A stretch of DNA of 7,014 bases, from the NCBI GenBank assembly GCA_027318945.1, contig DAHVOF010000272.1, forward strand, positions 1-7,014, written 5' to 3'. The position numbers and the translations under genes are program-made. The notes beneath the pieces were generated by a model. That model worked only from the letters and a program-made list of their open reading frames with translations, had not been told where the DNA came from and did no database searches. This DNA comes from Actinomycetota bacterium. Its GTDB lineage: Bacteria > Actinomycetota > Acidimicrobiia > Acidimicrobiales > Acidimicrobiaceae. This document shows positions 1-6,241 of the stretch, one piece after another; positions within the stretch are counted from its first letter, which is position 1, and each line of letters starts with the position of its first letter.

Positions 1-6
1 AAACGG

Positions 7-148
7 GAGACAGCGAGAGCGTGTCCTTGTCTCGGCTGGCGGTGTTGCGATTGATCGCAATGCCGACCGGTCGAGCGGGGAGACCCTTTGGAAACCGAAC
101 TTCCGGAGCTTCCAAACGGGAGCCGAGCAATGTTTCCACGCAAGGAGA
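7..148 (+). promoter_or_regulatory. Structured 5' leader, candidate cis-regulatory RNA of unknown class
   Basis: The 5' leader of the secreted-protein gene can fold into a three-way junction. The closing stem pairs CTCGGCT (31-37) with AGCCGAG (121-127) and continues past a single bulged U30 with TTG (27-29) and CAA (128-130). It encloses an 11-bp hairpin (40-50 with 55-65, loop TTGA, two G-U pairs) and a second hairpin (CCC 84-86 with GGG 118-120; TTTGGAA 87-93 with TTCCAAA 110-116, one bulged C117; apical CCG 95-97 with CGG 104-106). A basal GCGTG (19-23) can pair with CACGC (137-141). Two competing pairings exist: GAGACAG (7-13) with TTGTCTC (27-33), and TCCTTG (24-29) with CAAGGA (141-146), the latter covering the ribosome binding site. 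I see these pairings directly; a switching role is inference. The sequence does not match the c-di-AMP (ydaO), c-di-GMP or cobalamin consensus elements I know. No promoter is seen, so transcription probably starts left of the window. Confidence 0.55.
142..148 (+). promoter_or_regulatory. Ribosome binding site that fixes the start of the secreted-protein gene
   Basis: AAGGAGA lies 6 bases before the ATG at 155. It matters because the reading frame stays open leftward to the window edge without any ATG, GTG or TTG in frame. This site, together with the signal peptide that follows, places the start at 155. Its 5' half can pair with TCCTTG at 24-29. Confidence 0.8.
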
Positions 149-154
149 GATGAT

Positions 155-871
155 ATGAGAATGAAACCTATTAGCCGAAGGGTACTTGGCGTTGGACTTT
201 CCACGGCAGCACTCACGGGAACCGCGCTGGCGGCGGCCACGGGAGTTCTTCCCATGCAGCTCCAAGATTTTAGCGGACTGTTCTCCGGGTCAGCCGGCAG
301 CAATGCGAACCTTCCCGCGCCCAATGTGACCGACATGAGCAAGGGTGCCATATTTGGCCTTTGTACCGCGTATTTGAACCATGTGTCCGGTACCTCAACT
401 ACAACGACAACCGCGCCAACTACAACGACAACCACTGCTGCCTCTGGAACCGTGGTAACGCCCCCTCCGGGAATTCCAGAGATCCTGTCGTTTCTGGCTT
501 CGGTCAATAACGAATCGGTGACACAGTACTGCACCTCTATCAATCCCAAGCATGCGGAGTTGAAGCTTGCCGATCATCACGGAGAGCAGGCCGAAGCGCA
601 TTCGAAGAAGTCGGATCAAGAGAGCACTACCACTACGTCAACGACTTCTACTACAAGTACCACTTCGCCGACGTCAACGACTACTTCGACCACGGCGCCC
701 ATTGTCCAGGGGGGAGATCGTGGTCATCACGGTAGCAACTTTCAGGGCGATTCAAACCTAAGTGGCTCTTTCGGACAGGTCGGCAACGGTCCAGGGGGCG
801 GGAATGGTTTTCAGAACTTATTCGGTGGAAGAAACCACTCGAATCAGAATGGCAAGGTTTCAGATCGGTAG
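155..871 (+). CDS. Secreted threonine/serine-rich low-complexity protein, function unknown
   Basis: This is an exported 238-residue protein that I do not recognise as a named family. Residues 1-26 look like a signal peptide: a basic N-terminus (RMKPISRR), a hydrophobic core and an ALA site at 24-26. Two Thr/Ser tracts (about 80-95 and 157-181) act as probable extended linkers around a middle region (96-156) that contains the second of only two cysteines, Cys70 and Cys126, which could form a disulfide. The middle ends in a His/Glu/Lys-rich stretch (LADHHGEQAEAHSKK), and the C-terminus is Gly/Asn/Gln-rich without a membrane anchor or LPXTG motif. Such Thr tracts in actinobacterial exported proteins are often O-glycosylated (family knowledge; not shown here). 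The start is supported by AAGGAGA six bases upstream. The gene is monocistronic in this window, preceded by a structured leader and closed by its own terminator. It could be a cell-surface or envelope-associated protein; no enzymatic domain is visible. Confidence 0.8.
   Translation: MRMKPISRRVLGVGLSTAALTGTALAAATGVLPMQLQDFSGLFSGSAGSNANLPAPNVTDMSKGAIFGLCTAYLNHVSGTSTTTTTAPTTTTTTAASGTVVTPPPGIPEILSFLASVNNESVTQYCTSINPKHAELKLADHHGEQAEAHSKKSDQESTTTTSTTSTTSTTSPTSTTTSTTAPIVQGGDRGHHGSNFQGDSNLSGSFGQVGNGPGGGNGFQNLFGGRNHSNQNGKVSDR
396..433 (+). repeat. 17-bp direct repeat in the first threonine tract
   Basis: CAACTACAACGACAACC occurs at 396-412 and again at 417-433, a period of 21 bases (seven codons), inside the first Thr tract of the secreted-protein gene. 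The exact identity at DNA level suggests recent duplication by slippage or unequal crossing-over, keeping the frame. Confidence 0.75.
635..682 (+). repeat. 12-bp direct repeat in the second threonine/serine tract
   Basis: ACGTCAACGACT is present at 635-646 and 671-682, a 36-base (12-codon) period, within the second Thr/Ser tract. Codons between the copies vary (ACT, ACC, ACG, ACA), so the tract is older or more diverged than the first one. Confidence 0.6.
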
Positions 872-901
872 GGCTAGCAACGACACTGTACGATGATTTA
901 G

Positions 902-947
902 ATGGCTGGGTGCCACTCCAACCTGGAGAAGCCCCCAGCCATTTTTC
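902..947 (+). terminator. Intrinsic terminator after the secreted-protein gene
   Basis: A perfect 9-bp stem, ATGGCTGGG (902-910) with CCCAGCCAT (934-942), is followed directly by a T run (TTTTT 942-946). An inner 5-bp hairpin, CTCCA (916-920) with TGGAG (924-928), sits in the loop. It lies 30 bases after the stop codon at 871. Read on the - strand, the stem is followed by CTAAATCAT without a T tract, so it should act only on + strand transcription. Confidence 0.85.
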
Positions 948-1117
948 TGCAAGGATCCAGTATTGGCGCAGGCAGGTACGAGGCTGAGATAAGCACATCG
1001 ATCTAATGACTTCGGGATCAATATTTGCTCGATGTTGGACTGCCGGCTGAAAATACTCGAAAGTTTTGGTCTGACTTTGCAAATAAAGGTATGTTCGCTA
1101 TTTTTGGCGCAAGCTCA

Positions 1118-2671
1118 TCATTTTGGTGATGCTTCCTTGTTGGAACTACGCGATTTTGCAAGTAGCTTGAGGTATGACAGGCCAAATTTTGCCAAGTTCC
1201 GGCTAGGGCTCCAGTAGCTTGCGAGAAGATCCTCAAACAGGCTCTTTTTCCCAAAGTATGGGAACCAGTGCGCCTCTCTAGTCAACCAGCCCCGGTCTAC
1301 CATGACTGCGGATTGGATCGCAAAACTCTGAATTCCCTGATCGGCGTGATAAAGCCCTACACCTGAGCTCTTTGCGCCACCATACGGGAGATAGGGATTA
1401 CCAATCGTGAGGATGACATCGTTCAGAAGTGATCCGCCAGTGCGGAGACGTGAGACAATTCGTTTACCCTTTGAAAAGTCTCGAGTCCAAACGCTGGAAT
1501 TTAGGCCGAAGCGGGAATCGTTGGCAAGCTCTATGGCCTGTTCTTCGCTATCGAACGGCATAACCGGAAGCACTGGGCCGAAGGTCTCTTCCTGCATCAC
1601 GGCCATAGTGTTATTGACATTGGTTAGCACCATTGGAGGAAGGCTGAGCGTCTCTGGATCCCAGCTGTCAGGATGGTTCCCGGTCAACAACTGGGCACCT
1701 TGATCAAGAGCGTCTTTGACGTGTTTCTTTACGATTTCGACTTGTTCGCGTATCGTCATCGCTCCAATGTCGTCGTCATTTCCCCCTCCGATTCTTAGAT
1801 TCTCGGTCTCTTTCACGAGAAGCTCTAGAAATCGGTCGAAGATCGATTTTTCCACGTAAAGCCGTTCGATCGACATACAAACCTGACCGGAATTAGAAAA
1901 CGCCCCCCAAATTGCAGCGTTGACAGCTCGCTCAATATTCGCGTCCGCGAAGACTATCATGGGATCTTTTCCGCCCAGTTCCAAAGTGGTTGGAATTAGT
2001 TCGGGGCCTGTGATTGCCGCAATTTTTCTTCCTACATTTTCTGAGCCTGTGAAATGGACGAAATCAGGCTTCGACCTCAGCAATGCCTCCCCCAGCTCTG
2101 GACCGCCATGGATGATGTTCATCACTCCAGGTGGGAAGCTAACTTCTCTGAAAAGCGATTCGATGAGCATGCCGACTGAGGGAGTCTCTTCGGAAGGCTT
2201 TATGATCACGCTATTGCCAGCTGCCAGGGCCTCAATCGCCGGAACCATCGAGAGCATAAAGGGGAAGTTCCATGTTGATATTACCGCCACGACGCCACGC
2301 GGCTTGAATTCAACATAAGACCGTTTCCCGAGAAACGTTATGGGAGTCTTGACGCGTTTCGTGCGCAGCGCCTTTCCCGCTCGCTTTTCGACGTGCAGGA
2401 TGGCATCGACAACGACCATCACCTCCGTCGTTAGGGCTTCCATTTTGATCTTGCCGGTGGAGGCCGCGATCACATCAGCAATTTCGTGCTGTCTAGCGAC
2501 AATCTTGTAACGCAGTTTCCTTAGGAGCATCAATCTTTCGTTAAGAGGTAACGTAGAGAATTTGTCGAAGCCTGCGCGCGCGGACGCCACTATCGAGGGA
2601 AGTCGGGATAGGTCGGTGATGCTGTAACCAGATGACGTGATCGGCGAACCTTTCGATTGAGTGTCTACCAC
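1118..2671 (-). CDS. NAD(P)-dependent aldehyde dehydrogenase, probably for fatty or aryl aldehydes
   Basis: A full-length aldehyde dehydrogenase of 517 residues that oxidises an aldehyde to the acid with NAD(P)+ in the cytoplasm. All key elements are visible: the oxyanion Asn135 in STWNFPF, Lys158 in IIKPSEETP, the cofactor-loop FTGS (207-210), the general base Glu231 in LELGGKDP, the nucleophile Cys265 in SNSGQVCMS and the EETFGP motif at 361-366. The C-terminus carries an extra roughly 50-residue stretch after the catalytic fold (HWFPYFGKK onward, basic and amphipathic), reminiscent of class 3/fatty aldehyde dehydrogenases, where such tails can support membrane or substrate contact (inference). 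The start is GTG at 2671, preceded by GGGGG five bases upstream; an overlapping ATG at 2673 is out of frame and stops at the third codon. It follows the acyl-CoA reductase-like gene after nine bases, so the two are probably co-transcribed and perhaps translationally coupled. The exact substrate cannot be told from sequence alone. Confidence 0.92.
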   Translation of the reverse strand: MVDTQSKGSPITSSGYSITDLSRLPSIVASARAGFDKFSTLPLNERLMLLRKLRYKIVARQHEIADVIAASTGKIKMEALTTEVMVVVDAILHVEKRAGKALRTKRVKTPITFLGKRSYVEFKPRGVVAVISTWNFPFMLSMVPAIEALAAGNSVIIKPSEETPSVGMLIESLFREVSFPPGVMNIIHGGPELGEALLRSKPDFVHFTGSENVGRKIAAITGPELIPTTLELGGKDPMIVFADANIERAVNAAIWGAFSNSGQVCMSIERLYVEKSIFDRFLELLVKETENLRIGGGNDDDIGAMTIREQVEIVKKHVKDALDQGAQLLTGNHPDSWDPETLSLPPMVLTNVNNTMAVMQEETFGPVLPVMPFDSEEQAIELANDSRFGLNSSVWTRDFSKGKRIVSRLRTGGSLLNDVILTIGNPYLPYGGAKSSGVGLYHADQGIQSFAIQSAVMVDRGWLTREAHWFPYFGKKSLFEDLLASYWSPSRNLAKFGLSYLKLLAKSRSSNKEASPK

Positions 2672-2676
2672 ATTTT

Positions 2677-2681
2677 CCCCC
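2677..2681 (-). promoter_or_regulatory. Ribosome binding site of the aldehyde dehydrogenase, touching the upstream stop codon
   Basis: On the - strand GGGGG (2681-2677) begins with the last base of the upstream TAG stop and precedes the GTG at 2671 by five bases. It supports the GTG start over the out-of-frame ATG at 2673 and suggests that terminating ribosomes help initiation of the second gene. Confidence 0.6.
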
Positions 2682-3766
2682 TAGACCACCTTGATTTTCT
2701 TATCAGCATCGGATTTGTGCTCTTCGAAGTATTCGACCGCGGTTTTGACATAGCTGGCAAAGTCTGGACACGTGATACCAAGCGTTGCCAGGTCCTTCTC
2801 AGCCTGGTAGCAATCGTAAACTGGGCCAATTCTGAAGTAGTCCAATGTCTCAAGCTCAACTCCAACCCATCGTCTGAAGGCGGGTATGGAAAGTCCTGCC
2901 TTTACCCAGGACAATGGGATCGTGTAGCGAGGTGTGAAGCCCATTTGGGCTTGGCAAATCATGGCAAATGCATCGCGCACAGTGTGTGGGGAAGGGTCAA
3001 CGAGGTGGTAAACCTTGTGTAACGCCTCGTTTGCGTGCGCGAGGCAGCATATTGCGTTGACGACGAAGTTGACCGGAACCACGTTGAATAGGGCGTCCCC
3101 CTTGCCAATGTTTGGAATGGGCAATTTCGAAAGCTTGTCCAGGAATCTCATTACGAAATATGGCCCATCGAACTTGTCGGTTTCTCCAGTGCGCGAATCA
3201 CCCATGACAACGCCAGGCCTAACTATCGTGGTGGGGATGTCGTCCCAGTATCTTTGTACTATTACTTCTGCTTTGAATTTCGTAGACTCGTAATGGTTTT
3301 TAAAACCGTTGATGTCGATCAGCTCGGTCTCGAGCACCGTTCCCTGCCTCTTCCCCGATACATAAGCAGTGCTGCAGTAAATATATCGTTCGAGATTAGG
3401 AAGTGTCTTTACCCATTTGGTTATGTTTTCGGTTCCCTGAACATTGACGAGTTCTGCAACTTCTTCGCTTACGGCCAAATCGTAGATGGCTGCAAAGTGG
3501 AACACTTTCGATATCTGTTCCGTGAGTTCTTCATGCTCGTTCTTTGACAGGCCTAGATCTGACCGGGTTATGTCGCCATCAATTATTCGGAAGCGATCTA
3601 GCGAGCCGCCTGTTTCGCTAGCCAGAAACTCCACGGTATTCCTGGCTTTTTCGAGCTGGCTTGGGTGAACAAGCAAAACAAATTGCTGCGAGGCGTCATC
3701 TTTAGCCAATTTCAGCACGACCCGGGAGGTAATGAAGCCGGGGAATCCCGTTAGAAAAAAAGACAT
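2681..3766 (-). CDS. Extended SDR of the fatty acyl-CoA/thioester reductase (male-sterility) type
   Basis: A 361-residue NAD(P)H-dependent reductase with an NAD_binding_4-like Rossmann fold. The nucleotide-binding loop is TGFPGFIT (6-13), where the usual third glycine is replaced by Thr13. Further signs are DGDIT (63-67), HFAAIYD (90-96), STAYVSG (132-138), the catalytic pair Tyr159-x3-Lys163 in HYESTKFKAE, and RPGVVMGDSRTG (183-194), which is typical of fatty acyl-CoA reductases and NRPS/carboxylic acid reductase thioester-reductase domains. Known members reduce an acyl thioester to an aldehyde or alcohol. The protein is a stand-alone domain: no carrier protein, adenylation domain or C-terminal sterile domain is present. 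The ATG at 3766 is the only start, as an in-frame stop lies about 15 codons upstream; no strong Shine-Dalgarno is seen (AAAGTTGG region). It is the first gene of a two-gene unit with an aldehyde dehydrogenase nine bases downstream. An alternative is an epimerase/dehydrogenase-type SDR acting on a non-acyl substrate. Confidence 0.8.
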   Translation of the reverse strand: MSFFLTGFPGFITSRVVLKLAKDDASQQFVLLVHPSQLEKARNTVEFLASETGGSLDRFRIIDGDITRSDLGLSKNEHEELTEQISKVFHFAAIYDLAVSEEVAELVNVQGTENITKWVKTLPNLERYIYCSTAYVSGKRQGTVLETELIDINGFKNHYESTKFKAEVIVQRYWDDIPTTIVRPGVVMGDSRTGETDKFDGPYFVMRFLDKLSKLPIPNIGKGDALFNVVPVNFVVNAICCLAHANEALHKVYHLVDPSPHTVRDAFAMICQAQMGFTPRYTIPLSWVKAGLSIPAFRRWVGVELETLDYFRIGPVYDCYQAEKDLATLGITCPDFASYVKTAVEYFEEHKSDADKKIKVV

Positions 3767-3905
3767 CGAGGGCCAACTTTCAGAATGACTGACTTGGCTC
3801 CCAACCTAGCAGCAACTTGTCTGGAGGTCCATGGTTTTGTATGCCTTCAGCCACCGTTCCACCAGCCATGATTTTCGGCTCATCATTGTGGGCAATACTT
3901 GTTGC

Positions 3906-3957
3906 AGTTTGAAACTTGGCTCTACAACGTTCGATATCGAGCTACGGCAAATTGCCG
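3906..3957. promoter_or_regulatory. Cluster of three short palindromes in the intergenic gap, possible operator region
   Basis: The 258-base gap between the hydantoinase B-type gene and the acyl-CoA reductase-like gene contains three perfect inverted repeats within 52 bases: AGTTTgAAACT (3906-3916), TCGATATCGA (3931-3940) and CGGCAAaTTGCCG (3945-3957). They lie 140-190 bases before the reductase start, where a promoter and operators for the reductase/dehydrogenase unit would be expected. No good -10/-35 pair is recognisable, so an operator role is inference. The rest of the gap (3767-3905 and 3958-4024) shows no gene; a weak 5-bp hairpin (CCAAG 3986-3990 with CTTGG 3999-4003) follows the hydantoinase B-type stop without a T tract. 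Confidence 0.3.
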
Positions 3958-4024
3958 CGCAAACTCTCGGTTGGCACAGCCCAAACCAAGGAACTTCGCT
4001 TGGAGGTCGGCATGGCTGTCCGAA

Positions 4025-6226
4025 TCATTTTGCGAGACGACGAAAGTCCGGTTCATCGTGGGTATCCTGCCGATGGCGCTGTTCAACGTGTAGCATTGCT
4101 CCGCAATGGGGGCAAATGTACTCCCACAGCTCGAAATCCAGCTGGCCACTACCTTTTCTCAAGCCAATAAGGGGGCCGGCGGCTTCAAGGGACCTGCGCC
4201 TTAAAAGGAGGTAGGGTTTGTCTGGATCCGCGGCTGGAGAAATGGATTGAAGGCAGTCACCGCAGTAGAGCCACCCATTCGCCTCCCGAAGGGCTCCCGC
4301 GGGCACGCCGTAGTTGCCTTCCAAGGGTGCGCCCGCTCCGGGAGGTAGTTGGAGTCTTGAAATTCCCTCGCTGAGTCGCTGCATGCGAATTTCATGACGC
4401 AGAACTTCGGTTTCGTCCCGGTCGATGGATCCGTCGGCATTGATGACCGCCCCATAAAGATGGCGTGCCCATTCTAGGGAAACCAGGCGCTTGGCCAGAT
4501 CTGACTCTATGCGCTCGGGGTCCCGAGTGATCGGGTCGCCTATTCCGCCTCCTCCGTGAGGGATTGAACTAAAAACATCGCCAGAAGACATTACGAAGGA
4601 GCACTTGGCGGGGAGTATCTCCAATGGTTCCCCGTTCAGCTCATCGAAGCTTTGCGGGAGGTTGCCGTCACGCCACTGATCGGCGATGTCAGTTGATCGC
4701 TTGAGAAGTACGGTAGCGCCACCACCGGGGTAGCCGCCGTTCAGGCCACTAGTTGCCGAGATGCTGACCCCCCACGTATTGGGAGTGATGTCCATCTGCG
4801 TCGCATGGTGCAGTGTGAATGCTGCCTCTCCAGAGACACCACCACGCCATTTCCCCGCTCCTCCACTGTCTAGCGTGCGGCGCCGATAAAGGTAAAGCAG
4901 TGGATAGTTCCCTTCTATCGACTCTATGTTGGCAACATTTGCTTGGGGAGCTGTCAATTTTCCCCCGACATCGAAACCGTCTCCAAAAGCTCTGGCTCCA
5001 CATCCCTGGACGTCTGAGCTCAGGAGCATCGTGGCGAACGCCTGGTTTTGATCGTCGGTTCCGAAGACGTTGTAAACGAATACCGAGCCAGACCATCCGG
5101 CCATGGCATCCTCGTAGTATCGCTCACTTGCCGCTAGCAGCTTGCCCAGTGCTAGAGCGGTGGCATTGGTTGTGCAATGGGTCGCATGGACCACTCCAAA
5201 GCCAACCGGGGCAGGGAATCGTGCATTGTGCACGGTCCCCATCTCCACCTTGGTATCGACGAGTCGCAGCACTCCGGCGTTCCAAGGAATATCCGGGCAG
5301 AGGTATGGGAAAAGTGCGGAATATGCACCTGCCAAAGCTCCTGCGTAAGCGGTGTTTATAAATCCCGGAGCCTGAGGGCTGGTGCCGCTGAAGTCGAGAA
5401 GTAGCCTGCCGCCTCTCTTTTCAGCGCGACAACGGATGGTGTAAAGTTCTTCGGAAAGGCCGTCATGGTCCATATGGTCCTCGCCAAAGGCTTCGCCATC
5501 GGGCAGCTCCTCTAGCTTTTTCCGAAATAGTGTTTCTGCGAAGTCGAGATTGTCTGCCAATGCATTTTCCATTGTTTCGATGCCGTAGCGTTCAATAAGC
5601 TCGATCAGCCTGCTTCGGGCAACGTTGGCACACGCGATCTGGGCTCGAAGGTCCAGTTCGACGAGGTCAGGCAGGCGAGAGTTAGTCAGGTAGGTAGCCG
5701 CAACCTCGGGTTGAAGAGTCCAGTTACTGACCACGCGCAGCATTCGATAGCGGGGTGCCTCGTCAAATACAGAGCGTGCGAGGGGATTCCAGCTGCCCGG
5801 TCTCGGTCCCCCGACGTCTACCTGATGTATTACAGATGCAGTCCAAGCAATCCGCTTTTCTCGCCAAAATATAGGCTGTATGACGCAGACGTCATTCTGG
5901 TGAGCGGCGCCCATCCAAGGGTCATTTGTCAGGTACATGTCTCCGTCTCGGATGTTTCCCTCGCCAAGGAGGCTAATAGCATTCTGGACAATCACGGAGA
6001 TGGCGCTAACGTGGGCAATTACATACGGTCCAACGGCGACGACTTCTCCTTCTGCATTGAGTAGAGCGACGTTGAAGTCGTTCCCTTCCGTAGCCACCGG
6101 CGAGCCGGAGACATTTACGATTGTCTTGCCCTGCTCGTCGTTGATTTGCCAGAGTCTGTGTCTCAGGACTTCAAAAGTTACGTAGTCATTTCGTGGATGG
6201 AAACGCTCGTCGGAATTAGCACTCAT
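4025..6226 (-). CDS. Hydantoinase B/acetone carboxylase alpha-type subunit fused to a gamma-like zinc-ribbon domain
   Basis: A 733-residue protein. About residues 10-600 form a hydantoinase B/oxoprolinase domain, with GDMYLTNDPWMGAAHQND near 95-112, DFSGTSPQAPGFINT near 278-292, GGAGKWRGGVSGE near 455-467 and PHGGGGIGDPITRDPERI near 556-573. In known complexes this subunit works with a hydantoinase A-type partner in ATP-dependent opening of hydantoins or oxoproline, or in ATP-dependent carboxylation of acetone or acetophenone. The C-terminal ~90 residues have CGDC (655-658) and CPHCGAML (705-712) followed by VEQRHRQDTHDEPDF. This resembles the small zinc-binding gamma subunit of acetone carboxylase, normally a separate protein; plain hydantoinase B proteins usually end near 510-600 residues. 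I choose ATG at 6226, served by AAGGGG nine bases upstream; a TTG at 6244 would add six residues (MKGLDC) but has a weak ribosome binding site. The start lies 14 bases after the hydantoinase A-type stop, so the two are an operon. Substrate unknown; a carboxylase is favoured over a simple hydantoinase because of the zinc ribbon. Confidence 0.88.
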   Translation of the reverse strand: MSANSDERFHPRNDYVTFEVLRHRLWQINDEQGKTIVNVSGSPVATEGNDFNVALLNAEGEVVAVGPYVIAHVSAISVIVQNAISLLGEGNIRDGDMYLTNDPWMGAAHQNDVCVIQPIFWREKRIAWTASVIHQVDVGGPRPGSWNPLARSVFDEAPRYRMLRVVSNWTLQPEVAATYLTNSRLPDLVELDLRAQIACANVARSRLIELIERYGIETMENALADNLDFAETLFRKKLEELPDGEAFGEDHMDHDGLSEELYTIRCRAEKRGGRLLLDFSGTSPQAPGFINTAYAGALAGAYSALFPYLCPDIPWNAGVLRLVDTKVEMGTVHNARFPAPVGFGVVHATHCTTNATALALGKLLAASERYYEDAMAGWSGSVFVYNVFGTDDQNQAFATMLLSSDVQGCGARAFGDGFDVGGKLTAPQANVANIESIEGNYPLLYLYRRRTLDSGGAGKWRGGVSGEAAFTLHHATQMDITPNTWGVSISATSGLNGGYPGGGATVLLKRSTDIADQWRDGNLPQSFDELNGEPLEILPAKCSFVMSSGDVFSSIPHGGGGIGDPITRDPERIESDLAKRLVSLEWARHLYGAVINADGSIDRDETEVLRHEIRMQRLSEGISRLQLPPGAGAPLEGNYGVPAGALREANGWLYCGDCLQSISPAADPDKPYLLLRRRSLEAAGPLIGLRKGSGQLDFELWEYICPHCGAMLHVEQRHRQDTHDEPDFRRLAK

Positions 6227-6235
6227 GCAATCCAA

Positions 6236-6241
6236 CCCCTT
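6236..6241 (-). promoter_or_regulatory. Ribosome binding site deciding the hydantoinase B-type start
   Basis: On the - strand AAGGGG (6241-6236) begins at the last base of the upstream TGA stop and lies nine bases before the ATG at 6226. It favours this ATG over the TTG at 6244, which overlaps the upstream stop codon. Confidence 0.6.

Noticed and set aside
1..140. Known riboswitch classes (c-di-AMP ydaO, c-di-GMP, cobalamin, guanidine-I because of the CGGGAGA string at 4-10).
   Set aside because: Only short strings match; the conserved cores of these classes that I can recall are absent.
2..154. Upstream in-frame extension of the secreted-protein gene: the frame is open to the left edge.
   Set aside because: No ATG, GTG or TTG occurs in frame in 2-154, a good ribosome binding site precedes the ATG at 155, and the signal peptide begins there.
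996..1034. CATCGA (996-1001) with TCGATG (1029-1034) as a terminator or structured element in the convergent gap.
   Set aside because: Six pairs around a 27-base loop and no T tract; likely chance.
1113..1132. Hairpin CATCA/TGATG at the end of the aldehyde dehydrogenase as its terminator.
   Set aside because: Only 5 bp, overlaps the stop codon, and no T tract follows on the - strand.
3922..3950. Possible - strand promoter TTGCCG (3950-3945), 17-base spacer, TTGTAG (3927-3922), with TCGATATCGA in the spacer.
   Set aside because: The -10 element matches the consensus at only two of six positions; not good enough to annotate.
4819..5361. Long + strand open frame (180 codons) opposite the hydantoinase B-type gene.
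   Set aside because: It lies wholly antisense to a conserved domain, its translation is rich in Arg/His/Pro/Cys without a recognisable domain, and no ribosome binding site stands out; a shadow frame.
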